64,000 nucleotides of DNA from Siphonodentalium dalli (Eukaryota > Mollusca > Scaphopoda > Gadilida > Siphonodentaliidae): positions 233,676,944 through 233,740,943 of the forward strand of contig CP136061.1 in NCBI GenBank assembly GCA_032622095.1, read 5' to 3'. The notes under the pieces were generated by a model, which worked only from the letters and a program-made list of their open reading frames with translations, searched no databases and was not told the DNA's origin. Numbering within the stretch: the stretch's first letter is position 1; each line of letters starts with the position of its first letter. A program made the position numbers and the translations under genes. Below, in pieces: positions 22,566-34,779 of this stretch.

Positions 22566-23402
22566 TGCCCAGTGTCGCGATACGTATCGTATCGCGATAT
22601 GCGGGTCGCGATACAACACGTATCTAGATACGATACCCTAGTATTTCTGGATGCAGCCCTTCATATGGAATTCATGAATTGGTTGAAAAAAAACATATAT
22701 TCAATCATAGTCATTATTTAATAGTTCATTAATTTGATTAATTCTTCAATACCAGCTACTTCAGTTCATTGGAATATTTTATATAAGGCCAAGCTCGTAT
22801 GGGATTACACGACTTTCAAGTACAAAAACATACCACGTTTGTTGTTTAATTCATTTAAATACAGTCCAGGGGGAGTAATCCAAAAATACCACGTCGGAAG
22901 TTCGGAACGCTGTCTGTATTGACGCGGTTTACTACGAGTCTTGCGATGAGACACGTTTATGTCAATTGGGTATCGGTGACTGTTAACGGGAATGATTTAA
23001 TTCTCTAATATGCAGTTCAAGTCCGATGAACGACAAATGATTAGCACGACGTACATTTTGAGCCTTTTGGCGACATCATTTCTATGAACGAACTCTTCTG
23101 TGTGCCAACGGTGACAATGGTATATCAATCTTTACACAAAAACAACAACGCCCACGACCGACGAACAGGTGGCTGACCTATTTAATCGGCGCTTTGAAGT
23201 AGAACGACTTGATCATGCTTCTTTGCGTGCCGTTGTATTTAATTCTTATTCTCCGGCGTGAATATAGCAATTTTAAAGAACGAATAATGGATAATAGATA
23301 AACAAAATTGTGTATCACGATGCGTGATTTTTTGGCTATGGAACCGGTGCGTGTATCGTAGAACTCTGATTCGCGATACATCGGTGATATCTCGCACCCC
23401 TA
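22566..23402. mobile_element. Non-autonomous hAT-like element, 837 bp
   Basis: It is flanked by the exact 8-bp direct repeat TAATAAAC (22558-22565 and 23403-23410). The ends are TGCCCAGTGTCGCGATACG and, inverted, TAGGGGTGCGAGATATCACC, both running into 'cgcgata'-rich subterminal sequence. No transposase frame is present. Confidence 0.78.
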
Positions 23403-23635
23403 TAATAAACCAGGGAAAATAATTGAGGCCGTTTAGATTTTTGTCACAGAATCAAATGGAATGATCAAAGCAAAGCTTCCCAAAAATAAGTTGTGATCGC
23501 TCTAATTGCAATAGAAGTTGCTTGACATAATGTCAACAACAATAGCCAGAACTGCTGCTGATCACTGACTTCGATGACAGAGTTTTAGCCCACGTATTGT
23601 GAAATTAAATTCTGTGCTGGGTATGTCCATTTGTC

Positions 23636-24672
23636 GGGAAAATGTGAACATGTGTGTCATTGTTTACATGTTTGTGCTGGGGGGGGGGGGGGGGGGGGGG
23701 GGGGGGGTCCAGGCAAGATAACGAAACTGTTATTGACTCTACTTTTAATTTATTGTCAAAGAGGGTTTTTTTTTGCATTTATCCTTGATGCTTGTTATGG
23801 CTGCAATGACTGGTGTTAATATCACTATGAATTCCCACTATACAGACTTATTTGGGACCTGTTCTGCATTAACTATATATATAAAACCCATCGTATGTGT
23901 GTGTGTATGCAGGGTTTCCGCCAGGCCGGCTGCGGGTCCGTCACACGGACCCATTCCCCTCGCAGATGATCTGTTTGATTCATGCATGTACCAAATGTCA
24001 GTAGCAATATGTCGTAAAAATTTTTTGGCTGCAACGGGAGTTCGGGGGTTAAACAGAATACTGGTGAAAAAGCGGGTCAAATAGCGACATTAGATACAGC
24101 GTAATACATGTCGCTGTAACATCAAAGAATGCCGGACTGTTGAGTATGGATGTTTTTGTGCACGGGATTCCATGGATGAAACTACTCAGACTCGAAGACC
24201 CCGTCCTATCGTACAATTACATAATTGGATCAAAGAACACCCAATTGCTGAGTCGGGACATTTTTATGCACGGGATTTTCGTGGATGAAACTACTCAATG
24301 TTGATCATTTATCTTATTGCTGTATTATCATTTGTTTTGAGTTCGATGTCAGTGAAGTTCCTGAAAAAAACATGTGATTCTCTACGTGTGTTGATTATTA
24401 TGCGTATATTGCCATGCATACTCAACAAAATCCCAAAGTGATTTATTTCACAATAATACGGAACCTGTCCTGTCTTTATAGCGCGAATTCATAGTGACAA
24501 CACCATTCATTTGAGCCATATTACACGCATGGAGGATAAACACAAACACATACCCTCCCCCCCCCCCCCCCCCCCCAATATGGAGATAAAGTCAAAGTAC
24601 AGTCAATAATAGTTTCGTTGTCCCGCCTGGGTCCCCAAGCACAATCAACGACGCACATGTTCACATTTCCAG
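23636..24672. mobile_element. Inverted-repeat element with long poly-G and poly-C tracts
   Basis: The left arm has 'ggaaaatgtgaacatgtg' and 'taacgaaactgttattgac'. The right arm has the inverses, 'gtcaataatagtttcgttg' and 'catgttcacatttcc'. A 29-G run lies at 23679-23707 and a 20-C run at about 24557-24576. Between the arms is a duplicated block with 'cacgggatt' and 'ggatgaaactactca' (24155 and 24275). The boundaries are uncertain. Confidence 0.5.
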
Positions 24673-25353
24673 CCGAAACTCAATTATATTTTATAAAACG
24701 TTGGCTAAAACTCTGTTCTATAGCTGCGGTCAATCGTCAGTTGTTGGCCTATACAGACTATTGAACAAGCTACGCGTTCCGAGTGAAAGACTTCGCTACC
24801 ATTCGTATTTCGCCGCTATAAAAATATACTCCAGACAAACCCTGCAGTATGACGTCACAGCGCAAAAAGAGTTTTACGATTGACAGAATACATGTACATA
24901 ATCCTGTCAGTTTAATTTCCACGGACGCTACCTGAAATTCTAAAAAATAATTTATTCAATTCTCCTTGCGTGGTATTATTGGTCAATGCGTAGATGCCTT
25001 TTAGTGTTTATATTCATTATATCTTATTGTAAGTTATAAATGTGTAAACACTGTAACTCGTAGCTCGTTATTTATAGAGTATTCAATCAGACGGCAGTCT
25101 TATACGTACGTAATTACATGATTAATTATTTGTATACCATCAACAGAATTAATGCACCCACAGAAATGATCGACTTGCATAATATATGTAGCTTTGGATT
25201 GCTTTGTGGGACACTCAGGTGCAAGGAAATGGCTACTTTTAAGTGTCAAATAACAAAATTTTCGCCTGACAGGACGAACCATGGTCGTCCCGTCGCGTTA
25301 TGTGTTTCTCCAATACGGACTCATTTATTTCCCCCTGGCGGAAACCCTGGTGT
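23911..25353. mobile_element. Possible hAT-like element with CAGGGTTTCCGCC ends
   Basis: CAGGGTTTCCGCCAGG near 23911 and its inverse CCTGGCGGAAACCCTG near 25338 face each other. 'gtgtatg' lies directly outside both ends, a possible 7-8 bp target duplication. The left end falls inside the inverted-repeat element at 23636-24672 and the two cross rather than nest, so at least one boundary is wrong or rearranged. Confidence 0.45.
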
Positions 25354-25884
25354 ATGTGTATCTGTGTATAACTCGGTCACGTTTTTGGCGCGTTTATAGC
25401 TTTTGAACCATGCAATGTGGCCCAAATTTGTACCACAGCCTACACTGTGTCGTAAAAGATGACTCACCAAATTTCAAGCCAATTTCTCAAAGCAAACCTG
25501 ATATCTAGCATGGCCCCCAAATGCAGTATTTTCACTCAAGTATAGACACTATTTCTTATGACGTTTGTCAAAATGACGTCATATGACGTCGCACGAAAAC
25601 CCACACTTGCTATTTTAGACGAAATTTCCAAGTGCTCTACCAATAAAGCGTTGTTGGAAATAGATGCTAAATTAATTTGTCAGTTCAGGTTGAGTGGAAA
25701 TATAAGTAAGGAATGTTGATTTTGTCATGAAGGTCCATGTAGTGGGGCGCATAGTGTCGAGACTCGAACGCTCTACCATCGTCGGGAATGTGTGGAAATA
25801 GTATTTTAATTTGCCAGTTCGGTGTGACCATTATAAAGAATGCTGTCTTTGTTATGAAAATCGTGCGTCGAGTGTGGAATCGAT

Positions 25885-26250
25885 AGTTATAGTAATAAAG
25901 TAAAATATCGTGATTGTTGCGTTCCATATGTGCATGCATATATGTCGGTTGGGGAGGGTAGAAATACAGTTTTAATGAAATAAAGTGTCCCCACAAATGG
26001 GTCGCAGTGCAGGAGCCTGTGTTCCTTATAGGCTGCATGCATGCTGAATACAGGCTCCCAAGGGGTCCGTTTAAGATCAAAATGTACCGTCGCTGAATGA
26101 AGGCTCCCGAATTGAGTATGTTTCAGTTAGTATATAGTAATATTTAAAGTAATATGCTGATTTTGTTTCGTTCGATGTGTGCATGCGTAGGCCTATATGT
26201 GGGGTGGGGTGTAGAAATATAGTTTTTAGTGAAATAAAGTGTTCCCTCGC
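25885..26250. repeat. Direct duplication of about 110 bp, about 240 bp apart
   Basis: Both 25888-25992 and 26126-26247 contain a 'tatagtaata' start, a 'tgtgcatgc' block, 'agaaata', and 'tgaaataaagtgt'. The minus-strand frames of the two copies read similar peptides (HFISLK start), but the frame is not preserved outside the duplicate, so a protein is unlikely. Confidence 0.55.
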
Positions 26251-27225
26251 GCATCCAGTAACAAAAAAGAGAAGCATGGCCATTCCATTTCTATTATAGA
26301 AATGAGAATTTGTTCATGACTGCGGACACTAGAAATTAACAAAGAACATTTATATTCCCGTCATTTTGTGCGGGCAATCCCAAGTTGCAAAATAAATCAT
26401 TTATTCCTCATTCAAGTTTTCTGGCTGGATGTCTTCATGTTGAAAGAATCTGCTAATTTTTTGTGACCCACAGGCTCCTGAGGGTTTCAATTTCCTTTTG
26501 TAATAACCCTCTTTCTTACTCATCTTGTACCATGACACTTATCAAAATGAATTGAAGACTATGAACTCAGTCCTTGAAATTGACCACGACAATAAGCAAT
26601 GTGTAATCTGACAGGCCAAGGCACTAAACTTGCAGTGGGACTTTTTTCCTAATGGCGAGGGCTGATGAACTCCACAGAGATATATGCATTAATTATGCAA
26701 AATGGCAGCACAGGTACATACTTTAACACACGGAAATCCTGTGCACAATAATCTCCTTACTCAGAAGTCAGGCATTCTCTGATATTAACATGTGAGGACA
26801 CTTTCATTAGTTGTATTTACTTTGTGCTTTGATTGCACAAATTTTGTTTTATTTGGCAACACTTTCAAATTGTTAAGTTGTACTAGTAACATACTGTGCT
26901 CAGTTGATGTGCTTTTTTTCACTAGTGTTCTGTTGCACAGAGATTTTTTAGAATGGATTGCAAATGACTTTTAACTATGCATAAATGTCTCAAACAGAAC
27001 ATGAAGCACCGAGGACAGCAACAAGTGTTTAATGTACAGTACTGAGTATTATGCAAATGTTCGAGTACCAGAGACCTTCAATGTTTCAACACAGAAGTGA
27101 TAAAGAACACAACAACAATAACAAATCATCATCGATCAGCAAAGGGAATGAGGTCAGTCTTTTGATGCTGTCAGAACTGCATTTGCAGATACCATAAAAA
27201 GCTGGTACGGTACTCCTGCTGAAGG

Positions 27226-27662
27226 GTTCACTATCATCACGCGCCGTGCGGTTGAGTAGCCTACCTTAATGAATCAGTGCAATTGAGTACGGTACCTCGC
27301 TTTATAAAATCTCACAGTTAAACAAGATTCCCGATAACGTCTGCTATAATGGTTTTAATTTTTGGAGAATTCCAATGTCCAAAACAAAACGAAAAAGCAA
27401 GCTGGTGTGACTTTAAGTCTAAAGATGCACCGTATCCTTACAATTAAATCGATCGATGGTATGCCAATATAAAATATCCTATTATGGTACCGGTACCGTA
27501 CTATTAGTAGTTGTATATCGTTTGAAAATATATTAATCCCACCCCGAGATTTTGTAAAGCGAGGTATGGCAGACAAACGCACTGATTTGTTCAGCGAGGT
27601 ACTCAACCGCATGAAATATAAATAAGCTGGGTACTCAACAGCATGATGATAGTGACCCCCAT
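27226..27662. mobile_element. Foldback element
   Basis: The left arm ('cactatcatcacgcgccg', 'gcggttgagtag', 'ggtacctcgctttataaaat') is mirrored on the right by 'attttgtaaagcgaggta', 'tactcaaccgcatg' and 'catgatgatagtgacc'. The arms are imperfect, which suggests age. Confidence 0.55.
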
Positions 27663-28699
27663 CACTGGCATCAGCATTAATGATTAATCCCCGTCAATAG
27701 AAATTTCTGTGAAAAAATGGATGCCACTGACATTGTCAGATTTTTTGTGTGGAAAAAGGTAGGCCCAAAGCGATAAGAAAAGAGACGCGTTTCATGTTTG
27801 AAGTAGTGTAGTTGATTAACTCAGCACCAATCACAATGAATGTTACAAACAGTGAGTGGGTCACCGTTTGGAATCTGAAACTGTGAAAGACTGAATTTGT
27901 CTGTGCAAAATGTTCTAATTCTTGGTAAATAATTTTTTACGTGATGACAAAGATGTATATATTCCGTTCTGATTATAATGCTAAGGAAATACACACTGAA
28001 GCTCATTACTTTAATTGAACTTGGTTTTAGTGGTTCAATGCACTGACTATTTAGAGCACAACAAACTTGTCATCGAAAACTTTATAGAAATGTGCAGTCC
28101 TATGAAAACGTCAATGTCGTAAAACCGTCGTAAAACTTTTGAAAGAAATCGGTTAATTATTGTGGAAGAAACGGATATACACATAATTATTATACTATTC
28201 AGATATATAGTGCATTTATCAAATTTTCACCGATAACACTACCAAGTTAAGTCAAGAATTAACTGTTTTCATAATATCGTTATCATGTTTCTATTTTCGA
28301 TAGTAATGGCCGCGCCCATCGATTCAATGTAAACATGTCAAACCTCTCAAAAATTATCCTTATTCGTCATTTCTGAAAGTTGGGTCAACTTTTAATGTCT
28401 TTGCTATCTAGTCAATCGAAGTTAGTAATAACTTAAACGGCAATCAAATGATGCATTTGATCTTCATCGAAGAAAAGTTATAATTTGCGTCTCATTTTCT
28501 GAAGTGAAGATAGCATGTTTGGTCAATCAAAGATAGAGAACTCTAAACTATGTAGTTTGCATATCATTTAAAGATGCACTTAGAATGTAACATATTTCTT
28601 TGAACTGTAGAAGCAACAGATATAAAATATTAAGCATTTCATCACATGTAAACCTCCGTTTCAGTGTTAATAAATATATTTGCAGGGGGTTTGCAGGCC

Positions 28700-28790
28700 T
28701 GGCAATATGGCGCGAGCGATTTTATCGCTCGCGCGTCGCCCGCGCAATTTCAATTTGGCGTGGGCGATATATCGCTCGCGCGACATTCAT
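28700..28790. repeat. GC-rich palindromes 'gcgcgagcgattttatcgct'
   Basis: Two adjacent inverted repeats, GCGAGCGATTTTATCGCTCG and GGGCGATATATCGCTCG, stand out from AT-rich surroundings. They lie about 310 bp left of the candidate first exon at 29.1 kb, inside the putative first intron. They could be a transposon end or a regulatory palindrome; nothing decides it. Confidence 0.5.
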
Positions 28791-29098
28791 TACCCAACAT
28801 ACTTTTGCAGTCGTAAATTTGATGAGTTATCCGTTTGAAAACATATAAGGCAACGCGACATCGCATCTTTGAAGCAGGAGACACATGCTATGTTAACAGT
28901 TGGCTGCCACCGGGTGAAGGGAATTGCACAATGCGTTCCGACCATACATCCTGCCCGGCCTGCGGCCGGAAACTACACAACAACAACGGTATATCTAATT
29001 AGGTCAAACCATGCTACACACCCGTCACCAGTGACAGACTGACGATTACATGACCTAACTGTGAACGTGCAGTGCTATACCCACAAATCATACCTTAC

Positions 29099-29200
29099 CT
29101 ACAAGTTAGTTTGATGAGCGCTGTTGACAGCGGTGGGTGGGGCTACGAAGGAATCCGCCAATCGCGCAACAGTGCTCGCTGACATGTAAACAAATGAGGT
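29099..29200 (-). other. WDTC1: Candidate non-coding first exon of WDTC1 with upstream ORF
   Basis: The minus strand has a very strong donor, 'AACTTGTAG|gtaaggtatg' (exon edge at 29099). It follows a locally GC-richer stretch, about 11.4 kb upstream of the first coding exon seen. An ATG at 29183-29185 opens a 28-codon frame whose TAG stop is the last codon before the splice. This fits a 5' UTR exon carrying a short upstream ORF. The right edge (transcription start) is a guess. No transcript evidence is available. Confidence 0.4.
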
Positions 29201-29454
29201 GAATATGAAGTGACGAAAACAAAGAATAAATATCGCGATATCGTGCTATTAATTACATGAAATGAGTAATTTATACATAGCACGGATGGGTTATGAGATG
29301 ATACAAACATAGAAGTGATTTAATTTATGATATGTACGGAATAATGTATGTTTTGACGCGATAGAAGTGGACGAAATTTCACAAATGTACGGAAGCCGCG
29401 AATGTACCGATGGATTATATAGATAAAAGTATGGAACAAATAAATGCATGATAT

Positions 29455-29735
29455 AATGATTGATTCTGGTTAGGTAACTTGGTCACTCAGGCATAAAGGA
29501 ACAAACACAAACATATCATGTACATGTATGTACAATATATGCATGGCATAATGATTGATTCTGGTTAACTTACAATAATATCTTACCATGATGTCACCTC
29601 ATACATCATGTGTTATACAGTATAACAGCATGTAATATATGATATAGCTATATAATGATTGATTGATTCTGGTTAACCATTAGGTCACTTGGATCAGGCA
29701 TAAAGGAACAAACACAACAATACCATATATGCAAG
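29455..29735. repeat. Direct duplication, two copies about 190-bp apart
   Basis: 'gattgattctggtta' plus 'cttgg' and 'caggcataaaggaacaaaca' occurs at about 29458 and 29660. A third partial 'gattgattctggttaac' lies near 29560. The sequence is intergenic. Confidence 0.6.
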
Positions 29736-30279
29736 ACATAGTATAACATTTATAAAAGTGCTTTATTAAACATTAATAAGTTATACAACATTCATTGATA
29801 ATTTCACAATTAATATATGATTATAAATTAATTAAATTTAAATATTATCACTTACCACATAATAAGTTATATGCAATATGACATATGTCAGTTTACTTGT
29901 ATTTCATATGTTACAACATAAATACCCCATAAAACAGAAATTGCCCCTGCAAAATATTTTAGCCCCTGCAAAGTAGTTTGGCGAGGGCGATTTTTAGCCC
30001 CTGCAGATTTTTCATAAGGCCAGCACTGGGTTTGGGGAGTCTGGATTGGAGTAGGTGGCAAAGAAGCGAGTGAAAGCATTTCGAGCCCAGCATAGACACC
30101 CCAAACCAGCTCATTTTAATTATTTTAACTATAACATGTAACATGTAATTATCAAATAAAGGTAAATAACACAACCACTAATATTTTATCCAATTCTAAT
30201 TTCCTTTTATCTTTTATTACTGGAAGTGGCAAATTAAATTATACTGATTTTTTTGGGGTTTTTTTTTATTTACTTGATA

Positions 30280-31124
30280 TTAACACGTTCGCTGCCACTA
30301 CGAGTTAACTCGTAGTAAACGGTTCCATGGGGACTGCTACTACGAGTTAACTCGTAGTAATGTTCATACCACATAAATAATAACACAATCCGCAAGCAAT
30401 GTTGGTGTATGTGCCAATACATGCCCAACGATCCCATTGATCGATTTTATATGTATAATTACGATGGCTTGAGATACAACGATTCCCACAGCGTGAACAG
30501 GGGGTGGGGTCCAGATAGCAATCTTGGTAGGATACTCCAATTCACCAGGACCTCTTCTGTACGTCCCTGAACCATGAGACACATGTGCAACTAGACCATT
30601 CCCGGACACATTGTCTATATATAAAGGAATTGTCGATCAAATACGGGTCAAATGAAAGATAAAACGTGTTATAAAGCTCCTACAAGATAACTCACCAGTG
30701 GTCATCGCTGGTGCCAGCTACGAGTTATCTCGTAGGTAAATACATATTATGTTTTTGACGTCTTATTCGACGTAGTCTGTACCAATTATCATATATAAAT
30801 TCATTTACCATGTCTTACATACGATATGCTTGTACATGTATAGCACTCTTCGTCATCTAAGACACTGACAACGTAATTGTAGTTACCTACGAGATAACTC
30901 GTAGCTGGCACCAGGGATGAAACGTTAATAAATTCCGTCCCAGGTGCCGACTACGAGTTATCTCGTAGTAGTCTTATAACATATTTCAGCATCATATGAC
31001 CCAATATTGGTCGAACCATTACTCATACATACGTAAAATATCATCTACTATCGGCAAAACATAAAATCTCATGTCGGCATATGGGATGGAATTACCCATT
31101 GGTTTTCGGCAGTGAACGTGTTAA
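30280..31124. mobile_element. TTAA-flanked element with five 18-bp palindromes (M5), 0.84 kb
   Basis: The ends are TTAA CACGTTCGCTGCC and GGCAGTGAACGTG TTAA. Inside are five palindromes of the form CTACGAGTTAACTCGTAG or CTACGAGTTATCTCGTAG, at 30298-30315, 30340-30357, 30718-30735, 30887-30904 and 30951-30968. The middle holds no convincing transposase. A TTAA target suggests piggyBac-type mobilisation. Confidence 0.75.
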
Positions 31125-31481
31125 AATCAAAATGTTACAGTTACAGTTAGGTATTTTAACTAGGATAACTTATTTTAACATGTAATTGTTTTACAGTCAG
31201 TCAAAAGCAATTGAGTTTGTATAATGTTTTTACCTCAGACTTTTAAATAAAATTTATCTTATCTTATCTTATTAACAATTTATTGGTGTTATTTAATTAT
31301 GTCCCTTATTATGTACTTATTTTTGCAAATTTACATGAAAAGCAAAAAAGTTAATATAAAATCTCAAATGTGTTGTCAAAATAACAAGAATATGATTATG
31401 CAAAACAGTTTTTCCCGCCAAAACCACAACATTTTGGAAGCCCACCAGGCTTTCTAAAATTTATGCTGGGTTTTTGTTAGT

Positions 31482-32439
31482 TTAACCCTTTGGCGAGTAG
31501 AACAATATTTATGCCATCATATGTTGTGAGTTAGAATAAAATTTACACAAAATTTGGTAAGAGGTATCTCAAAATATACCTACACGGAAGATTTCCAAAC
31601 AAATTCATCGATTTAGCAATGAAAATACCTGTTTCTTTTATATTTTTCGATAAATTTGAGATTGTTTTGTTGGTGCCATTTCAAATTTTTTAATCAGCAG
31701 TCTCGTAAATAATTGCACCTGTAGACGATCTACAATATCTACATCTGTCTTTGATCTGAAACATTTATGGTTATATGGATATTCATTTTGATGATTAAAG
31801 TGATATGAAACACTCTGGTAGGGTGATCAAATAGAAATGGAGAATAATCTTGTTCAAAGTAGTATTTTTTACAAATATTATATCCAAATTGACAACACAC
31901 CGTCATTCTTATATATTAATTCAATTCAGTGACTCTCGATGGCGAAATCGTTTTCGTTAGTTTATCGCCGATAGATGCATCCCGAATTGAGTAGTAAATA
32001 TTTACATTTGAGAGTAGTTCAGACGAGGTTTTCTATGGAGTGGTACGGTCGATTTGCTTCAGATTTTCGGCGATGTTAGTAAAATAGTACATTCCTCCAG
32101 TTGGCATAGCGCCTTGATACTAACTTATCAGTTTCACGCACCTGATTAAGTACATAATATGTCTTTAAAACAAAGTGAAAGCAGTATGTGAAGTTGGTGT
32201 CTGTGCATTGTGTTCAAAGTTGTATATTTTATAACCTAAATGCGTATTTCTGACATATGATGCTCGTAGAAAGGTAGTTCAGGTATTTATAAATTAACCT
32301 AGTTCGATACCGGGGAAAAATTAAAAAGCGATTATTAGGTTTGGTTTTTTTGTGGAGTTTAAATACTCAGTATATTTGCAAATATATTCACCCACATGGC
32401 TGACTTTGTATATGGGATACCAACTCACCAAAGGGTTAA
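31482..32439. mobile_element. TTAA-flanked element, family M4, long form (958 bp)
   Basis: TTAACCCTTTGGCGAGTAG at the left and CTCACCAAAGGGTTAA at the right. The left 22 bp is the inverse of the right end of the 1803-2145 copy. The interior ('aaaatatacctacacggaag', 'caaattcatcgattt') matches the degraded relative at 42730-43030. No ORF is present. Confidence 0.75.
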
Positions 32440-33845
32440 TGTTCATTGGTTGCTTATTAATTGTGTTGACCTTTTTTTTCCCAATTGATCCCAATTATCC
32501 ATATGGGAGGCCTTTTTCATATTAACAATTTAACTTGAGTGTGATTAACCATTAGTTGCAATTCAATTGTTCTTAAAAGGGCAGTTGAATTGCAATTATG
32601 GTTAATTACACCTCAGATGCACTTACATTAAATTAATTTAAAGCACAATTACTTCAAACTGCCACCAATAGACACGTGTAATATCATATAGTTCCATAAT
32701 CATGGCCATCTGACTGTAAATCGATCAAATTTTATCAGCTATGAACAAAATTAGAAATGCTCTTCTAATGACATGTCTTCAATGATATTCATGTTTTACA
32801 TGAACCTGGAGCTAAACAAAATTCACTTTCATCACTGGCCACCTGAGATACATTGGTAGCCATTTTGAGTTAAGAAGTTGAAGGCTCTAGCTCCTAATCC
32901 CTCAAAAAATTAGCAATCAATTATATTATGATCTTCTAAGGATGACTATTCCATTACCATTAGCCTCTTCACTGCTAAATGACATTACGACGTTGTGGGC
33001 TGGGCTGTTGATGCTATTGCCATTTTCCAGTGGAAAAATATAAAGGGAACATCACAAGAACCTTAAAACTGACTCAGTTAAAAGGCTATTAATTAACGTT
33101 CACAACTGTGGAACATCATACACTGTTTGAAACTTCGAGATAAAGTTATTCCAATGCCCCAATGAGTTCCAGTTATGAATAATGGCCTACTGCTAGTGTG
33201 CTGAAGTAGCACATGACATGCACTTTTATGTCCCGAACAGTTACGGACGTCATAGCAGCAGAGGTTAAGGCAGATATTGTGTATTGTGTTCAAGCAATTA
33301 TACTGATGTACAATGGATTTTTGGATTACTACCATCATAACAGTGACTGTCAAAGAATTACACTCTATTGCAACATGGTTGTCTTTAAGCACAACTGAAG
33401 TATGTCCAATTAATATTCATTTGGAAAAATACATGGATGACAGGTATTGTCACAACGACATGGCACCCAAATGTACCTGAGGCATTAATAGTCTGCCTAA
33501 TGGTCATAGGGGAGGGCCTAAACTGTTCACTTTGTAAATTAGCAAAATCTGGGAGATTGTCATTCCTTTTTGGTAGTGCAGGTAGAGCGCTACAGTCCGG
33601 TTCCAGGTAGTCAGTAGCCACCCACAATTTCGCAGTGGGTTAACAGCCACTCCTTTTAACTAACTAACTCGACAAACCATATATTTCTTCCAATTTCTTA
33701 AAAATATTCTATATCAATTGGAATAAAATGTAGATGGTCGCTGCTATAAAGCACAAACCCACTTCTTGTTTTTACATTCCAATATCTGGAAATCTATAGA
33801 CCTAATCTTTGTCCATCCATATTTGGATATATGCACAGTGTTATA
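32440..33845. other. Intergenic, one small hairpin
   Basis: An inverted repeat at 32533-32617 ('gattaaccattagttgcaat' with 'attgcaattatggttaatt') is probably a tiny foldback element. Nothing else was recognised in these 1.4 kb; ORFs here look like chance. Confidence 0.5.
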
Positions 33846-34230
33846 AACTCCTCCATGTCTGGATATAGTGTGTCTGACATTTGGAGAATGATGCCCCCAA
33901 GATGGTGAATTTAGTGACACTATCCTGCTAGCATCACCAAATTCACCCTCTGGGAACCTCATTCTTCTTAGGCCTCAACTGCTATAGGAGACCTAGGATC
34001 AGATTGAAGTTCTCCAGTTAAACTTGATGATCACCTCTTAGTCACCCTGATTATGTATTTTATCTTCTGCAAATTAGGTGATATCGAAATTGAACAATTA
34101 AGGAAAAAGTATCTAAAAACAATGTTAATTTGAGACTATATATACTTCCCAGAAGATGAGGCCTAAGAAGAATGAGGTCCCCCAGAGGGTGAATTTTGTT
34201 AAGCTAGCCCGCACTCGGGGTACCCTGGCA
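33846..34230. mobile_element. Long M1-type MITE, right end truncated
   Basis: It starts 'tgtctggatatagtgtgtc', carries the M1 hairpin (33885-33965), and then internal sequence ('tgctataggagacc', 'agaagatgaggcctaag') also found at 55818-56242 and 3914-4251. It begins a second hairpin that stops at 'gcactcggggtaccc'. Confidence 0.65.
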
Positions 34231-34466
34231 GAGGTTATAACGGCGTTGGTATTTCAAAAATATAGATGAATTTTCACTGTGGCCGGCGTCCAACAGAATA
34301 AGGGGTATAAGTCCACTATGGGCTTATATCAGAACCAAATAAGTCCAATATGAACCAATGTCAATACTTAGGTCCAATATGAACCTATTTGCCCAATGAT
34401 ATATTGAAGTAGCATAATAATATTTTCAATATATATAAAAGAGTAGGATCTAAAGGTCTGATTGTA

Positions 34467-34683
34467 AAAATGGCGATGGATTGTGTTAACACCTTTCAAA
34501 AATATTATTCTAACAAGCTTTCGGCTTTCACCTTCTTCAAGTTAATACACAATGAACATAATTGTTATACACATCTGTTTACAAAACGCTTTGTCATAAC
34601 GTGACAATGCATTTTGTATAAAGCTTGTTAGAATAATATTTTTGAAAGGACATAAAGGTGTTAACACAATCCATCGCCATTTC
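34467..34683. mobile_element. Foldback element, nearly perfect
   Basis: The left arm 'aaatggcgatggattgtgtt' and 'aaaaatattattctaacaag' is repeated inverted at 34621-34683. A 9-bp difference ('ggacataaa') breaks the stem. No ORF is present. Confidence 0.65.
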
Positions 34684-34779
34684 TATATTTTAATATATAT
34701 ATTCTAGGATTCTAATTGAATCGCTATTGGCTTGTTGCATTGAAAATGTCAGAAACCAAATGTAATGCATGAAGTAGAC

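Noticed and set aside
25685-26283. 131- and 68-codon minus ORFs with a shared HFISLK start
   Set aside because: The likeness comes from a DNA duplication; the frames do not stay aligned beyond it and no splice or start signals support them.
26515-26545. ATGGTACAAGATGA|gtaaga as WDTC1 start exon
   Set aside because: The donor is good, but its phase does not fit the exon at 17633-17716, which needs phase 0, and the peptide does not resemble the WDTC1 N-terminus.
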